From contig CAAEOL010000040.1 of assembly GCA_900757595.1 (NCBI GenBank), forward strand, positions 1-24,622: a stretch of 24,622 bases of DNA, read 5' to 3'. The position numbers and the translations under genes are program-made. Below, piece after piece: positions 15,163 through 24,101 of the stretch. The stretch comes from an uncultured Collinsella sp. Its GTDB lineage: Bacteria; Actinomycetota; Coriobacteriia; Coriobacteriales; Coriobacteriaceae. The notes under the pieces were generated by a model. It was given only the letters and a program-made list of their open reading frames with translations. It was not told the origin of the DNA and did not search any database. The stretch's first letter is position 1. The number at the start of each line of letters is the position of its first letter.

Positions 15163-16672
15163 GGTAGTCCCTTCGTACACGCGGTCCCTGGTCGTCGGTG
15201 CGCAGACGCGCCGACGGGTCCGAGTTCAAATCGATTCGATTATATCCGCCGCCCGCGTTGCGAGGGCTGGGGCGCTGAGGACGACCTTGCGGCGCCGTTC
15301 GCTGACGCGGGCGGGCTGCCGGCTCGGTCGCAGAGCCATCCAGGACGGTAAAACCGTTACGCGAAGATCGCTCACCGCGCACGTGGGGCACGCCGGCGGT
15401 ACTCTCATCCATAACGGCAAAGCTCTCGCGGCGACGGTCGTACTCATCGCGGCGGGCACTCTCGTACGAAACGCGCAGGACCAACCCGGCAAGCATAAGC
15501 GACACAATAATCGACGAACCGCCGTAGCTAATAAACGGCAACGGTTTGCCCGTCATGGGAAACACGTTGAGGATGCCAAGCGCGTTAATCAAAAACTGCA
15601 CCGCGAGAATGACCGCGGAGCCAGACGCCATGAGCGCGCCCCGACGATCGGTCGCCTGCTCGGCAATGCGAAACGCCGAGTAGATCAGCATCGCAAACAC
15701 CAAGAAGAACAGCACGGTTCCGACAAAACCGACTTCCTCGCCAATGATGGCCAGGATGTAGTCATTGTGCGCCTCGGGCAGATACGAGTACTTCATGGTT
15801 GAGTTGCCGATGCCACGGCCGAACAGACCGCCCGAGGCAAAGGCCATGATGGCAAGCGTGGCCTGATAGCCGTCACCATACTCGTCGGCCCAAGGGTTCA
15901 AGGCAACCTGAATACGCACCATACGGTACGGCTCTGCGACAAGCGCAATCACGATCACGAGAATGCCGAAGATTAGCACGCCGATGATAAATCTGGGGTC
16001 GAGACCCGCAAACAACGCCATGCACATAAGGGTCAACAGGATGATCAGGACAGTACCGAAATCGGGCTGGATAAAGATCAGAAAGAGCGAAATACCCAGG
16101 TAGATGCCCATCTTGCGAAGGAATTCGTTGATGTTGCCACCGGGCGAAAAGAAGCGATCAAGCATGATGGCCGAATACGCAATGGCAAATGGCTTTAAAA
16201 ACTCGGAAGGCTGGAACTGAATACCGGCGATGTTGAGCCAGCGCGTGGCGCCACGGCTGCCGCTGCCCACCAAGAACACCAGAAGCAGTAGCCCTATCAT
16301 GCCGATAAGGAAGATCCTGAGCACATCCTCCCCAAACCAGCTGTCCGGCAAAACGCGCACGATGGCAATCAGCGCCAGAACACCGACCACGGCAAACGCG
16401 GCCTGTCGACCCAGAAAAAACGTCGCCGAGCCATTCTCGTGCAGCGCCTCGACCGAAGACGCCGAGTACACCATCAGCAGGCCAAAGCACACCAAAGTAA
16501 ACAGGCAGGCCATGAATATCAAACGGGGGCGCATGATACGGGCGGGAACGCCGGCAATATAGCGTTCGCTAAACGACTGCCCGCCGCGGCCGGAACGCGG
16601 TGTTATGCGCCGCGAGGAAGCACGGTCCGAGTCGGGCCTCCTCATACCTTGTCGGGGGCTCTCCTCTCTCAC
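15152..16672 (-). CDS. ftsW: FtsW, SEDS-family septal peptidoglycan polymerase
   Basis: 506-residue polytopic membrane protein of the SEDS family, the glycosyltransferase partner of FtsI at the septum. The first helix starts near residue 50, with about ten helices to residue 400. Conserved loops: MVYSASS (67-73), RWLNIAGIQFQPSEFLK (144-160), FIQPDFGT (200-207), YLPEAHNDYILAIIGEE (297-313, with the conserved Asp D304) and MTGKPLPFISYGGSS (373-387). Both ends are extended: an Arg/Ser-rich N-tail (1-49) and a disordered C-tail of about 105 residues rich in Arg, Pro and Gly. Start choice: GTG at 16672 has TAGGGG five bases upstream, overlapping the murD stop. An ATG at 16645 is an alternative but its nearest GAGGAG is 15 bases away. 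Confidence 0.94.
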   Translation of the reverse strand: MREESPRQGMRRPDSDRASSRRITPRSGRGGQSFSERYIAGVPARIMRPRLIFMACLFTLVCFGLLMVYSASSVEALHENGSATFFLGRQAAFAVVGVLALIAIVRVLPDSWFGEDVLRIFLIGMIGLLLLVFLVGSGSRGATRWLNIAGIQFQPSEFLKPFAIAYSAIMLDRFFSPGGNINEFLRKMGIYLGISLFLIFIQPDFGTVLIILLTLMCMALFAGLDPRFIIGVLIFGILVIVIALVAEPYRMVRIQVALNPWADEYGDGYQATLAIMAFASGGLFGRGIGNSTMKYSYLPEAHNDYILAIIGEEVGFVGTVLFFLVFAMLIYSAFRIAEQATDRRGALMASGSAVILAVQFLINALGILNVFPMTGKPLPFISYGGSSIIVSLMLAGLVLRVSYESARRDEYDRRRESFAVMDESTAGVPHVRGERSSRNGFTVLDGSATEPAARPRQRTAPQGRPQRPSPRNAGGGYNRIDLNSDPSARLRTDDQGPRVRRDYHDR

Positions 16673-16680
16673 CGCAACCC

Positions 16681-18087
16681 CTATTCCATTTGTGATTTCG
16701 CTGCAGCGGCAAGCTGGGCCACGTAGTCCTTAAACACGCGGCCGCGCTCCTCATAGCCCGAGAACTCATCGAACGAAGAGCAGGCAGGAGAAAGTAAGAT
16801 CACGTCACCACGGCTCGACAGCGAACGGGCGACGTCCACGGCGTCGCGTAGGTCATCCGCCTGGGCGATATCCACATCGCCATCGACATCGGCCTCGTCC
16901 ATAGCGGCGGTGAAGCGCTCACGCGCATCGCCAAAGCAGACGACCGAGCGCACGTTGTCCATAACGAAGCGCGCGAAGTCCGTGAGCGGCGTGCCCTTAT
17001 CGTGGCCGCCGAGCAGCAAGATCACATCGTCATCGGGAAATGCCGTCAGTGCCTTCTCGACCGCATCGGTGTTGGTCGCCTTGGAATCGTTGACGTAGCG
17101 CACGCCGTCAATCTCGCCACACGGCTCCACGCGGTGCTCGAGCGGCTGGAACGAGGCCAGACCGCGGCAGACGCCATCGACATCGGCACCGACTGCCAGG
17201 GCAGCCGTGGCAGCGCACAGGGCATTGATAACATTGTGATGGCCCGAGATCTTGAGCTCGGATGCAGCGATGAGCGGGGTCTCGACGTCCTTCAGGCGCA
17301 CGACCATCTTGCCGTCGCGCACAAAGGCGGCATCCTCGCCCTCGGGCTCGTCAAAAGCGACCTTGCAGATGCGACGACCCGGCGTGTAGATGTACTCATC
17401 GAACTCGTGAATGCCGGCGTCTTCGACGTCGACAACCGCCAGATCGTCATCGACCATATTGTCAAACAGTTTGACCTTGGCAAGCGCGTAGTTCTTATGG
17501 CTCTTATGCCAGCCCAAGTGGTCGGGAGTGATGTTGAGCAGCACCGCCACGCGCGGGTGGAGCTCGGTGGTCGTAGCAATCTGATAGCTCGAGAGCTCAG
17601 CCACAAACCACTCGTTGTGGGCTCGGCCGTCAATCTCGTTGACCGGCGGCTCGCCGATGTTGCCGACAGCAACGCTGGCCTCGCCGGCAGCCTTGAGCAG
17701 ATAATCAGTCAGCGACGTGGTGGTCGTTTTGCCGTTGGTGCCCGTGATGGCAATCCAGTTATCGGGCGACAGGCGATAGGCAAACTCGGGCTCACCCATA
17801 ATCTGGGCGGCATGCTCGCGCCCGGCCTTAAAGAAGCCCGAGAACTCCGAGATGCCCGGGCACGTCACGCATACGTCATAGGCGCCCTCGACCTGTTCGG
17901 TCCCATAGACAAACGACGCACCAGCAGCCTCGAGCGCACGCGTGGCGTCATTGGGCTCAGAGGTGCCGCCGCCATACACGGTAACGGCACTTACGCGCTC
18001 GGGATGTGCCAGCGCCCAGCGGGCGACATCGAGACCGGATTTGCCCTGACCCAAAACGAGCAGGCTAAAGACATCAGCAAGAGGCAT
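16681..18087 (-). CDS. murD: MurD, UDP-MurNAc-L-Ala--D-glutamate ligase
   Basis: 468-residue cytoplasmic ATP-dependent ligase that adds D-Glu to UDP-MurNAc-L-Ala. Motifs: LLVLGQGKSGLDVARW (9-24), CPGIS (76-80), ATP loop ITGTNGKTTTTS (114-125), AELSSYQI, LLNITPDHLGWH, GHHNVINALCA, YVNDSKATNTDAVEKAL, LLLGGHDKG, and a terminal LLSPACSSFDEFSGYEERG, all diagnostic of MurD. It is nine bases downstream of mraY with no strong Shine-Dalgarno ahead of its ATG, suggesting coupling. The ftsW start follows its stop by eight bases. Confidence 0.97.
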   Translation of the reverse strand: MPLADVFSLLVLGQGKSGLDVARWALAHPERVSAVTVYGGGTSEPNDATRALEAAGASFVYGTEQVEGAYDVCVTCPGISEFSGFFKAGREHAAQIMGEPEFAYRLSPDNWIAITGTNGKTTTTSLTDYLLKAAGEASVAVGNIGEPPVNEIDGRAHNEWFVAELSSYQIATTTELHPRVAVLLNITPDHLGWHKSHKNYALAKVKLFDNMVDDDLAVVDVEDAGIHEFDEYIYTPGRRICKVAFDEPEGEDAAFVRDGKMVVRLKDVETPLIAASELKISGHHNVINALCAATAALAVGADVDGVCRGLASFQPLEHRVEPCGEIDGVRYVNDSKATNTDAVEKALTAFPDDDVILLLGGHDKGTPLTDFARFVMDNVRSVVCFGDARERFTAAMDEADVDGDVDIAQADDLRDAVDVARSLSSRGDVILLSPACSSFDEFSGYEERGRVFKDYVAQLAAAAKSQME

Positions 18088-18096
18088 GAAAGACCA

Positions 18097-19116
18097 CTAT
18101 CCCAACTGGAAGAACAGGGCAAGGCCAACGGCACCAAAGGCCGCAGCGATAATCCAAAAACGGATGACGACCTTGGTCTCGGCCCAACCCTTCTTTTCGA
18201 AATGATGATGGATGGGCGCCATAAGGAAGACGCGCTTGTGCGTAAAGTGGAAGTAGACAACCTGAATCATGACCGAAAGGGTCTCAACGATAAACAGGCC
18301 GCCGATGATAAGGGAGACGACCTCGGTGTTGGTCATGATGGACGTGCAGGCAAACGCGGCGCCCAGGGCAAGCGAGCCGGTATCGCCCATAAAGATGCTC
18401 GCCGGATAGCAGTTGAACCACAGAAAGCCCAAGCAGGCACCGGCACACGCGGTGCAGAAGATGGACAGGTTCACGTCTCCGTGCAAAAACGCCATGGCAG
18501 CCATGGCGAGCATGGCGATCATGGAGGTGCCACCAGCAAGACCGTCAAGGCCATCGGTCAGGTTCACGGCATTAGAAAGACCGGCGATCATCAGCCAGCA
18601 AAAGACAATGTAGAGCCACGGGAACGAAAGGCCGCAGATGGTGGTCGAAAGCACGCCAAGGTCGATCGTCAGGCCGCCGGGAAAACGAATCTCGGGGGCG
18701 ACGCCGCACCAGTTGACGGCAAGCACCGTAAAGGTGACACAGATAATGGTTAGGCCGATCATCTTGGCATGAGGCGTCAGACCGAGCGAGCGCCCATGCG
18801 TAACGGAGGTCAGGTCGTCGATCAGACCCAGCACGCCGGTCGCCAGCGTGGCGAGCAGCACGAGCACGAGCTCGGTGGTGAGCTTGCCCATCAGCAGGCA
18901 GGTCAGCGAGATCGCGATGAGGATGACAACGCCACCCATGGTGGGCGTTCCCTGCTTAACCAAATGACGCTTGGGGCCGTCGGCACGAACCTGCTGGCCG
19001 ATACCCTCGACCTTGAGCAGCTTGATCCACCACGGCATGAGCAGCAGCGCAATGGCGGCGGCGATGCCAAGCCCCAAAAAAGCCTGATACGTTGGATACG
19101 AGGGATTGCCGAACAT
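18097..19116 (-). CDS. mraY: MraY, phospho-MurNAc-pentapeptide translocase
   Basis: 339-residue membrane enzyme that transfers phospho-MurNAc-pentapeptide to undecaprenyl phosphate, giving lipid I. About ten helices are seen. Motifs: KQGTPTMGGVV (54-64), the aspartate pair GLIDD (97-101), NAVNLTDGLDGLAGG (182-196), a FMGDTGSLALGA loop and APIHHHFEKKGW in the last cytoplasmic loop, all expected active-site features. It starts three bases after the murF stop. The nearest purine-rich stretch, GGAAGG, is 13 bases before the ATG, so coupling to murF is likely. Confidence 0.97.
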   Translation of the reverse strand: MFGNPSYPTYQAFLGLGIAAAIALLLMPWWIKLLKVEGIGQQVRADGPKRHLVKQGTPTMGGVVILIAISLTCLLMGKLTTELVLVLLATLATGVLGLIDDLTSVTHGRSLGLTPHAKMIGLTIICVTFTVLAVNWCGVAPEIRFPGGLTIDLGVLSTTICGLSFPWLYIVFCWLMIAGLSNAVNLTDGLDGLAGGTSMIAMLAMAAMAFLHGDVNLSIFCTACAGACLGFLWFNCYPASIFMGDTGSLALGAAFACTSIMTNTEVVSLIIGGLFIVETLSVMIQVVYFHFTHKRVFLMAPIHHHFEKKGWAETKVVIRFWIIAAAFGAVGLALFFQLG

Positions 19117-19119
19117 GGG

Positions 19120-20544
19120 CTAGCACACACCTTCCACAAAGCGGTCGAGCTCAACAAAGCGGGAACCCTTGACCAGTACAACATCATGTTTTTCAAGCGC
19201 GCCGCCCATGCGGTCGAGCACCTGCTGATAATCGGAGAACACCTGGATGCGGTCCTCGTCCATGCCCATCATGCGCGCGGCATCGGCCATAAGCTGGGCC
19301 AGCTCACCACCCACGCACGCCAGCATGTCGAGCTTCTTGGCGGCGGCATAGGCGCCCACGAGCTCATGCATGCGAGGAGCCTCATCGCCCATCTCGCCCA
19401 TCTCGCCCAGGATCGCCATGCGAGACCCCGTGCACGAAAGCGAGCACAGCAGATCGAGACCGGCTGCCATCGATTCGGCGCTGGCGTTATAGGAGTCATC
19501 GATGATGCGTGCACCGCTCTTGGCGCGCTTGATCTCCTGGCGGTGACCGGTGATTGTGAGGCCCCTAAAGGCAGCATCGATCTGCTCGGGCGTCACGCCC
19601 AGGCGATAGGCAACCGCGGCGGCCTTAACGGCATTTGGAACGGACTGCACGCCGGGGATAGCAAGCATGGTATCGATTGTCTCGCCCTGACCAAAATCGA
19701 GCGTAAAGACCGGACGGCCCTCGTCATCAACACGAACTTCGCGGGCGCGGACCTCATCATCGTCCGAGACGCCGGCCAGCATCACATCGATACCAGCAGG
19801 CTGGGCGAACGTATCGCGAATGAACGGCGTAAAGTCGTCCTCACCGCCCAAAACCAGCAGCGGCAAGAAGTCGCCGGCGGCGCACATACCCTGGACAATC
19901 TCGGCCTTAGCGCGGGCGATGTTCTCGCGGCTGCCCAAAATGCCGATGTGAGAGGTGCCGATCTTGCTCACGATGGCAAGGTTGGGATTGGCGGACTGGG
20001 ACAGGCGCTCGATCTCGTGGAAATGGTTCATGCCCATCTCGAGCACCAGGACCTCGGTACCGGCCGGGGCGGAAAGCACCGTGAGCGGCATGCCGATCAG
20101 GTTATTGAAATTGCCCTTGGTGGCCCAGACACGATAGCGCTTGGCGAGTACAGCGGCGAGCACGTCCTTGGTCGTCGTCTTGCCGATGGAACCGGTAATG
20201 CCAACGACCAGGCAGCCAAGCTCCAGGCGATACGCGTGCGCCAAACGAAGCAGAAACTCCTCGGGATCATCGGTCAGCAGGATGGCGCATCCCTTGTCCT
20301 GCGCCAGCGAGACCAACTCGGCATCGGGCTCACGCGTCATCACGACGGCGCCGGCACCCGACTGGACGGCACGGGAAGCAAAATCATTGCCGTCGACGTT
20401 TTCACCGGGAAAGGCGACGAAAATCGTCCCTTCCTCGACCTGGCGCGAGTCGATAACGCACCCGCGGCATACCCGATCGACTTCTCCCGTCACGGTTCGG
20501 GCCCCTGTTGCGGCCGCGAGGTTGTTGACGGCGATCTCTATCAT
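19120..20544 (-). CDS. murF: MurF, UDP-MurNAc-tripeptide--D-Ala-D-Ala ligase
   Basis: 474-residue cytoplasmic ATP-dependent ligase that adds D-Ala-D-Ala to the UDP-MurNAc-tripeptide. Motifs: IDSRQVEEGTIFVAFPGEN (31-49, the MurE/MurF N-domain signature), ATP loop GITGSIGKTTTKD (115-127), ATKGNFNNLIGMPLT (in MurF the nucleotide motif is followed by this N-x-N-N-x-x-G-x-P-L), LEMGMNHFHEI and DDSYNASAESMAAGL. These features separate it from MurE. AGGGGAG stands five bases before the ATG. It is preceded by a 127-base gap after ftsI, just where murE normally sits; murE is not in the window. Confidence 0.96.
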   Translation of the reverse strand: MIEIAVNNLAAATGARTVTGEVDRVCRGCVIDSRQVEEGTIFVAFPGENVDGNDFASRAVQSGAGAVVMTREPDAELVSLAQDKGCAILLTDDPEEFLLRLAHAYRLELGCLVVGITGSIGKTTTKDVLAAVLAKRYRVWATKGNFNNLIGMPLTVLSAPAGTEVLVLEMGMNHFHEIERLSQSANPNLAIVSKIGTSHIGILGSRENIARAKAEIVQGMCAAGDFLPLLVLGGEDDFTPFIRDTFAQPAGIDVMLAGVSDDDEVRAREVRVDDEGRPVFTLDFGQGETIDTMLAIPGVQSVPNAVKAAAVAYRLGVTPEQIDAAFRGLTITGHRQEIKRAKSGARIIDDSYNASAESMAAGLDLLCSLSCTGSRMAILGEMGEMGDEAPRMHELVGAYAAAKKLDMLACVGGELAQLMADAARMMGMDEDRIQVFSDYQQVLDRMGGALEKHDVVLVKGSRFVELDRFVEGVC

Positions 20545-20671
20545 TGCAGCTCCCCTGTAAACCTAATAATGCTATCGGCGTATTGTATCCCAGCGCCGCG
20601 CATGCGTGGTGCAGGGCATGTGAACACCCCTCATATGGGACAACAAACCACGCCCCAAAGATTGTAACCCC
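20545..20671 (-). promoter_or_regulatory. ftsI-murF intergenic region at the usual murE position
   Basis: 127 bases without a reading frame of any length. On the minus strand GGGATACAATACG contains TACAAT, a good -10 hexamer, about 40 bases before murF. No close TTGACA match lies 16-18 bases upstream (the nearest, TTCACA, is 31 away). An inverted repeat CGGCG/CGCCG brackets the TACAAT. No remnant of a murE sequence was recognised. Confidence 0.35.
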
Positions 20672-22537
20672 CTACTTCGTGCGCGGGATGCCCAGCACGT
20701 CGAGCGCGTTGGCCATAATGGACTGGAACGGCACCGCAGCGGCATCTGAGCCGCTCGGCGTTCCGTCGAGCGTGATATAGCACAGCACCTTGGGTGATTG
20801 TGCCGGCGCAAAGCCCATAAAGGACGACATGTAGTTCTCCTTGAGGTAGCCGCCGTTCTCGTCGGCACGTTCGGCCGTGCCGGTCTTGCCCGCCACGTCA
20901 TAGCCGTCAACTGCGCCGCCAACGCCCGTGCCTTCAGACACGACCGTCTGCATGCACGATGTCACCTGGGATGCTGCATCCTCAGAAATCGCACGCTCGC
21001 CTTCGCCCCAGTCCTTCTCGTCGCCTTTGCTGGACTTATAGAAGTGCGGGGTCATCATCACGCCGCCGTTAGCGATGCCGCCCACGGCACGTGCGATCTC
21101 AATCGGCGAGACAGACAGCGCCTGTCCAAAGCTCATCGAGCCCAGCGTGGCGCCGTCATACTGGTCACGCTCCTTGACGATGCCCAGGCTCTCGCCCGGA
21201 AAATCGACACCAGAGCTGTGACCGATGCCCCACTTGTCCACATAGGCGGCAAAGTCGTCGGCACCGATCTTGCGCCCCACCAGGACAAAGCCCACGTTGG
21301 ACGAACGGCGCATCATCTCGCGCACATCCATGGTCATGGCATAGTCGCGCTTGTCGGCATCGGTGACGGTATCGTCGCCCACCTTGATGCTCGCCGGCAC
21401 CTCAAACGACGTACTCGATCGCACGACGCCCAAGTCGAAGCCGGCGCCCGCCACGAGTGTCTTAAAGACCGAGCCGGGCTCGTAGGCGTCGGTAACCAGG
21501 CGCAGGTTCATATCCTCGGTCTTGGCGTTTTCCAAATCGGTCTGGTCGTAGGTCGGATACGAGCAGGCTGCCAAGATCTCTCCTGTCGTAGGATCGGTGA
21601 CCAGCGCCGAGCCGTTCTTGGCCTTAGTCTTCTCAACTGCCTCTGCCAGGGCATCCTCGGCCGCACGCTGGATATTGACGTCGAGCGTCGTCACGATATC
21701 AACGCCGTCGACCGCAGCCACCTTTTTATAGGCACCGCCCGCGATATAGCTGCCGTCCCTCGCGCGCTCGCGTACGAGAGAACCGTTCGTGCCGGTCAGA
21801 AGCTTGTTGTATTGCTTTTCGAGACCAGTCAAGCCGTCGTTGTCTACATTCACTACACCCAGCACCTGCGATGCCAGATTGCCGTATGGATATACGCGCT
21901 TCATGGCCTGCTCAAAAAGCACGCCGGGCAGGTTCTTCTTCTCCAGCGCCACAGCATCGTCTTCGTCCACCTGGCGCTTGATATACACCCAGGTTCCATC
22001 GGACTCGACGAGCTTGCGGCAGGTCTTTTTATCGATTCCAGTTGCCTTGACCAGCGCCGACACCGTCTTGTCAACGTCCTCGACAAGCTGCGGGTTCACG
22101 GCGATGTTGCGACATTCGACCGACGACGCCAGCACGTTACCGTTGCGGTCGTAGATGGTGCCACGTTTGGCATAGAGGGTCTGCGCAAGCAGGCGACGCG
22201 CATCGGCACGCTCGCGCAGTTTATCGGCTTCGACAATTTGATAGTCGGCAAGGCGAAAGACGCCCAAGCCCAAGCCAAGCCCGATGAATCCCATGACGGC
22301 TTTGCGGCGAGGCAGCGGCGTGCCCGTGAGCCATTCGGTCGACGAACTCTTGCGCGACCTGGTGTTATGCACTTGAGGGCCACCCGAGCCGCGAAGTCGC
22401 GACGCCGGGTCGTTGCCACGGGACCGCCCGGCGTTGTAAGATTGCCGACCCGTTCCTTGATAACCAGAACGTCCCCGCGACGAGGGACGTCCAGAACCGC
22501 GGCCCCCATCGGAACCGCGGCGATAGTCATTTGTCAT
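20672..22537 (-). CDS. ftsI: FtsI-type class B penicillin-binding protein (septal transpeptidase)
   Basis: 621-residue membrane-anchored D,D-transpeptidase that cross-links septal peptidoglycan with FtsW. Residues 1-63 form an Arg/Gly/Ser-rich cytoplasmic tail with 13 Arg and three Tyr. One membrane helix is at about 80-96. The dimerisation/pedestal domain begins RRLLAQTLYAKRGTIYDRNG (115-134). The transpeptidase motifs are SVFK (356-359, nucleophile S356), SSN (412-414) and KTGT (551-554). There is no PASTA domain. It lies 17 bases after the ftsL-like gene, with only a weak Shine-Dalgarno (GGTAGCTGAGT) before the ATG at 22537, implying coupling. It ends with a 127-base gap before murF. Confidence 0.96.
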   Translation of the reverse strand: MTNDYRRGSDGGRGSGRPSSRGRSGYQGTGRQSYNAGRSRGNDPASRLRGSGGPQVHNTRSRKSSSTEWLTGTPLPRRKAVMGFIGLGLGLGVFRLADYQIVEADKLRERADARRLLAQTLYAKRGTIYDRNGNVLASSVECRNIAVNPQLVEDVDKTVSALVKATGIDKKTCRKLVESDGTWVYIKRQVDEDDAVALEKKNLPGVLFEQAMKRVYPYGNLASQVLGVVNVDNDGLTGLEKQYNKLLTGTNGSLVRERARDGSYIAGGAYKKVAAVDGVDIVTTLDVNIQRAAEDALAEAVEKTKAKNGSALVTDPTTGEILAACSYPTYDQTDLENAKTEDMNLRLVTDAYEPGSVFKTLVAGAGFDLGVVRSSTSFEVPASIKVGDDTVTDADKRDYAMTMDVREMMRRSSNVGFVLVGRKIGADDFAAYVDKWGIGHSSGVDFPGESLGIVKERDQYDGATLGSMSFGQALSVSPIEIARAVGGIANGGVMMTPHFYKSSKGDEKDWGEGERAISEDAASQVTSCMQTVVSEGTGVGGAVDGYDVAGKTGTAERADENGGYLKENYMSSFMGFAPAQSPKVLCYITLDGTPSGSDAAAVPFQSIMANALDVLGIPRTK

Positions 22538-22554
22538 ACTCAGCTACCGTCTTG

Positions 22555-23025
22555 CTACTGAGCGGTCGCGGTCGCGTTGGCGCCCGCGGCTGCATCCTGC
22601 GAAAAGTCAAGTGTAACGCTCTCGCTGGGCTCCACCATGCCATAAGCGCCCGCAAGGTCGCGAATGCGCGTGTCGGCGCCATAGACCGAATGCATGACCT
22701 CCAGGTCGGAGCTCTCATCGGTCGCCTTTTCGAGCGTGTTGGTAAGCTCGGCGTTGCTGTTGAGCACCTGGGCCGTAACGCCGGCGAGCGCCACGCGGGC
22801 GACGCCGATCGTCATGAAGATAGCCGCAATGATGCAAAACGTTTTAAGAACGCTCATGAAAACCGGGCTTACCGCCTGGTTTGCCTGACGGCCCGCGCCC
22901 GTGTAGACATCAAAGCGCGGCGTGCGCTGCTCACGGGGAGCAACGGGGGCCTGCGGCGTCTCACGATAGGCGGGCATGGCGTTCATATCATAGGCGAGTG
23001 CTGCGCTTGAAGTGTTGTAGCCCAT
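22555..23025 (-). CDS. ftsL: FtsL-like bitopic division protein
   Basis: 156-residue small membrane protein in the ftsL position between rsmH and ftsI. The N-terminal cytoplasmic part (1-56) is Pro/Arg/Tyr-containing. One membrane helix runs at about 58-82 (LKTFCIIAAIFMTIGVARVA). Then follows a short extracytoplasmic coiled-coil-like stretch (VLNSNAELTNTLEKATDESSD) and an IRDLAGAYGMVEPSESVTLDF segment. That last pattern, a helix then aromatic-Gly-Met-x-x-P/S, is typical of FtsL C-termini. An Ala-rich tail follows. FtsL sequences diverge widely, so the call rests on layout and position. GGGAGG stands nine bases before the ATG. Confidence 0.8.
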   Translation of the reverse strand: MGYNTSSAALAYDMNAMPAYRETPQAPVAPREQRTPRFDVYTGAGRQANQAVSPVFMSVLKTFCIIAAIFMTIGVARVALAGVTAQVLNSNAELTNTLEKATDESSDLEVMHSVYGADTRIRDLAGAYGMVEPSESVTLDFSQDAAAGANATATAQ

Positions 23026-23115
23026 GATATGCCGCCTCCCATCCCGAGTACGTTGGTAGTGTGTTTAAGCTTCGTTTATGGTGCGAGCGGGAGGTCCAAT
23101 ATCGCGCGGTCGCGC
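23026..23115 (-). other. rsmH-ftsL intergenic gap
   Basis: 90 bases with a good ftsL ribosome binding site (GGGAGG) near the left end and a palindrome GCGCG-GT-CGCGC (23104-23115) abutting the rsmH stop. The two-base centre makes it a poor RNA hairpin. On the minus strand TTGGAC is followed after 14 bases by ATAAAC, which is too short a spacer for a convincing sigma-70-type promoter. Confidence 0.3.
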
Positions 23116-24081
23116 CTACAGACGCTGCGCCACGCGGATTTTGGCTGATCTCGCCCGAGGGTTGCGCTCAACCTCATCAGGCTGGGCAACCAAGGGTTTG
23201 CGGGTGATGACCTTGAGTATCGGCACGTTGCCGCACACGCACACCGGAATCTCCGGCGGACACGTGCACCCCTGGCTCATCTCCTTAAAGTGATTCTTTA
23301 CGATACGGTCCTCAAGCGAGTGATACGAGATGACGCAGATACGTCCGCCCGGATTGAGCCACCTGGTGGCGGCATCAAGCCCTCGTTCGAGCACATCGAG
23401 CTCGTGATTGACCTCGATGCGAATGGCCTGGAAACTTTTCTTGGCCGGGTGTCCGCCATGCCGACGAGCGGCAGCCGGGATACCCGCCTTGATGATCTCG
23501 ACAAATTGGCCGGTGGTTTCGATCGGTTCTTGCTCGCGGCGGCGCACGATCTCGCGCGCGATCTGCGAGGCGAACTTCTCTTCGCCGTAGACGCGTAGAA
23601 TCCGGGCGAGGTCGTGTTCGTTATAGGTGTTGATGACCTCAGCTGCGTTTAAGGTGTTATTACCCGGATCCATCCGCATGTCCAATGGGGCGTCCTCGTT
23701 ATACGAAAAGCCCCTGCCAGGGATATCGAGTTGCGGTGACGAAACGCCCAAATCGAACAGGAAGCCATCGACCCCGGGCACCTCGGCCGAGCAAAGCAGC
23801 TCGTCCAAGTCGCCGAAGTTGCCCTTCAGCAGCTGGTGCGGAACGCCGGGAACCTCGCGGTCCAGACGGGCGCCAGCGGCCTCGAGGGCCATGTCGTCCT
23901 GATCGACGCCGAGCAAAAGGCCCGTCTCCCCCACCTGCGCGGCCATCTTTACCGAATGGCCGGCACCGCCAAGGGTGCAATCGCAGACAACGGAGCCGCT
24001 CTTTAGCTGCAGCGACTCAAGCACTTCGCCGAGCATGACAGGTTCATGCCGATATTCTTGTGTCAAGATCCCACGCTCCAT
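23116..24081 (-). CDS. rsmH: RsmH (MraW), 16S rRNA m4C1402 methyltransferase
   Basis: 321-residue cytoplasmic SAM-dependent methyltransferase that N4-methylates C1402 in the ribosomal decoding centre. Motifs: RHEPVMLGEVLESL (11-24), SAM loop CTLGGAGHS (35-43), GVDQD (58-62), FDLGVSSPQLD (109-119), GRGFSYNEDAPLDMRMD (122-138), KKSFQAIRIEVN (214-225), GGRICVISYHSLEDRIVK (245-262) and a terminal NPRARSAKIRVAQR. A CxC pair and a second CxC (C272, C274, C281, C283) form a possible metal knuckle, also seen in other RsmH proteins. Start is uncertain: ATG 24081 has a weak Shine-Dalgarno, whereas TTG at 24066 has GGAG nine bases upstream and would give a protein starting at TQEYRHEP. It lies 20 bases after mraZ. 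Confidence 0.96.
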   Translation of the reverse strand: MERGILTQEYRHEPVMLGEVLESLQLKSGSVVCDCTLGGAGHSVKMAAQVGETGLLLGVDQDDMALEAAGARLDREVPGVPHQLLKGNFGDLDELLCSAEVPGVDGFLFDLGVSSPQLDIPGRGFSYNEDAPLDMRMDPGNNTLNAAEVINTYNEHDLARILRVYGEEKFASQIAREIVRRREQEPIETTGQFVEIIKAGIPAAARRHGGHPAKKSFQAIRIEVNHELDVLERGLDAATRWLNPGGRICVISYHSLEDRIVKNHFKEMSQGCTCPPEIPVCVCGNVPILKVITRKPLVAQPDEVERNPRARSAKIRVAQRL

Positions 24082-24101
24082 CCGTTACCCGTGCCTTGCC
24101 C

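Noticed and set aside
17002..22561. Three long plus-strand open frames (about 583, 632 and 587 codons) opposite murD/mraY, murF and ftsI
   Set aside because: They lie antisense to well-supported Mur/Fts genes, are rich in His/Arg/Gln as antisense frames of GC-rich genes are, and show no domains.
23104..23115. GCGCGGTCGCGC palindrome as a terminator after rsmH
   Set aside because: It has a two-base centre and no T-run; ftsL and ftsI follow in the same operon.
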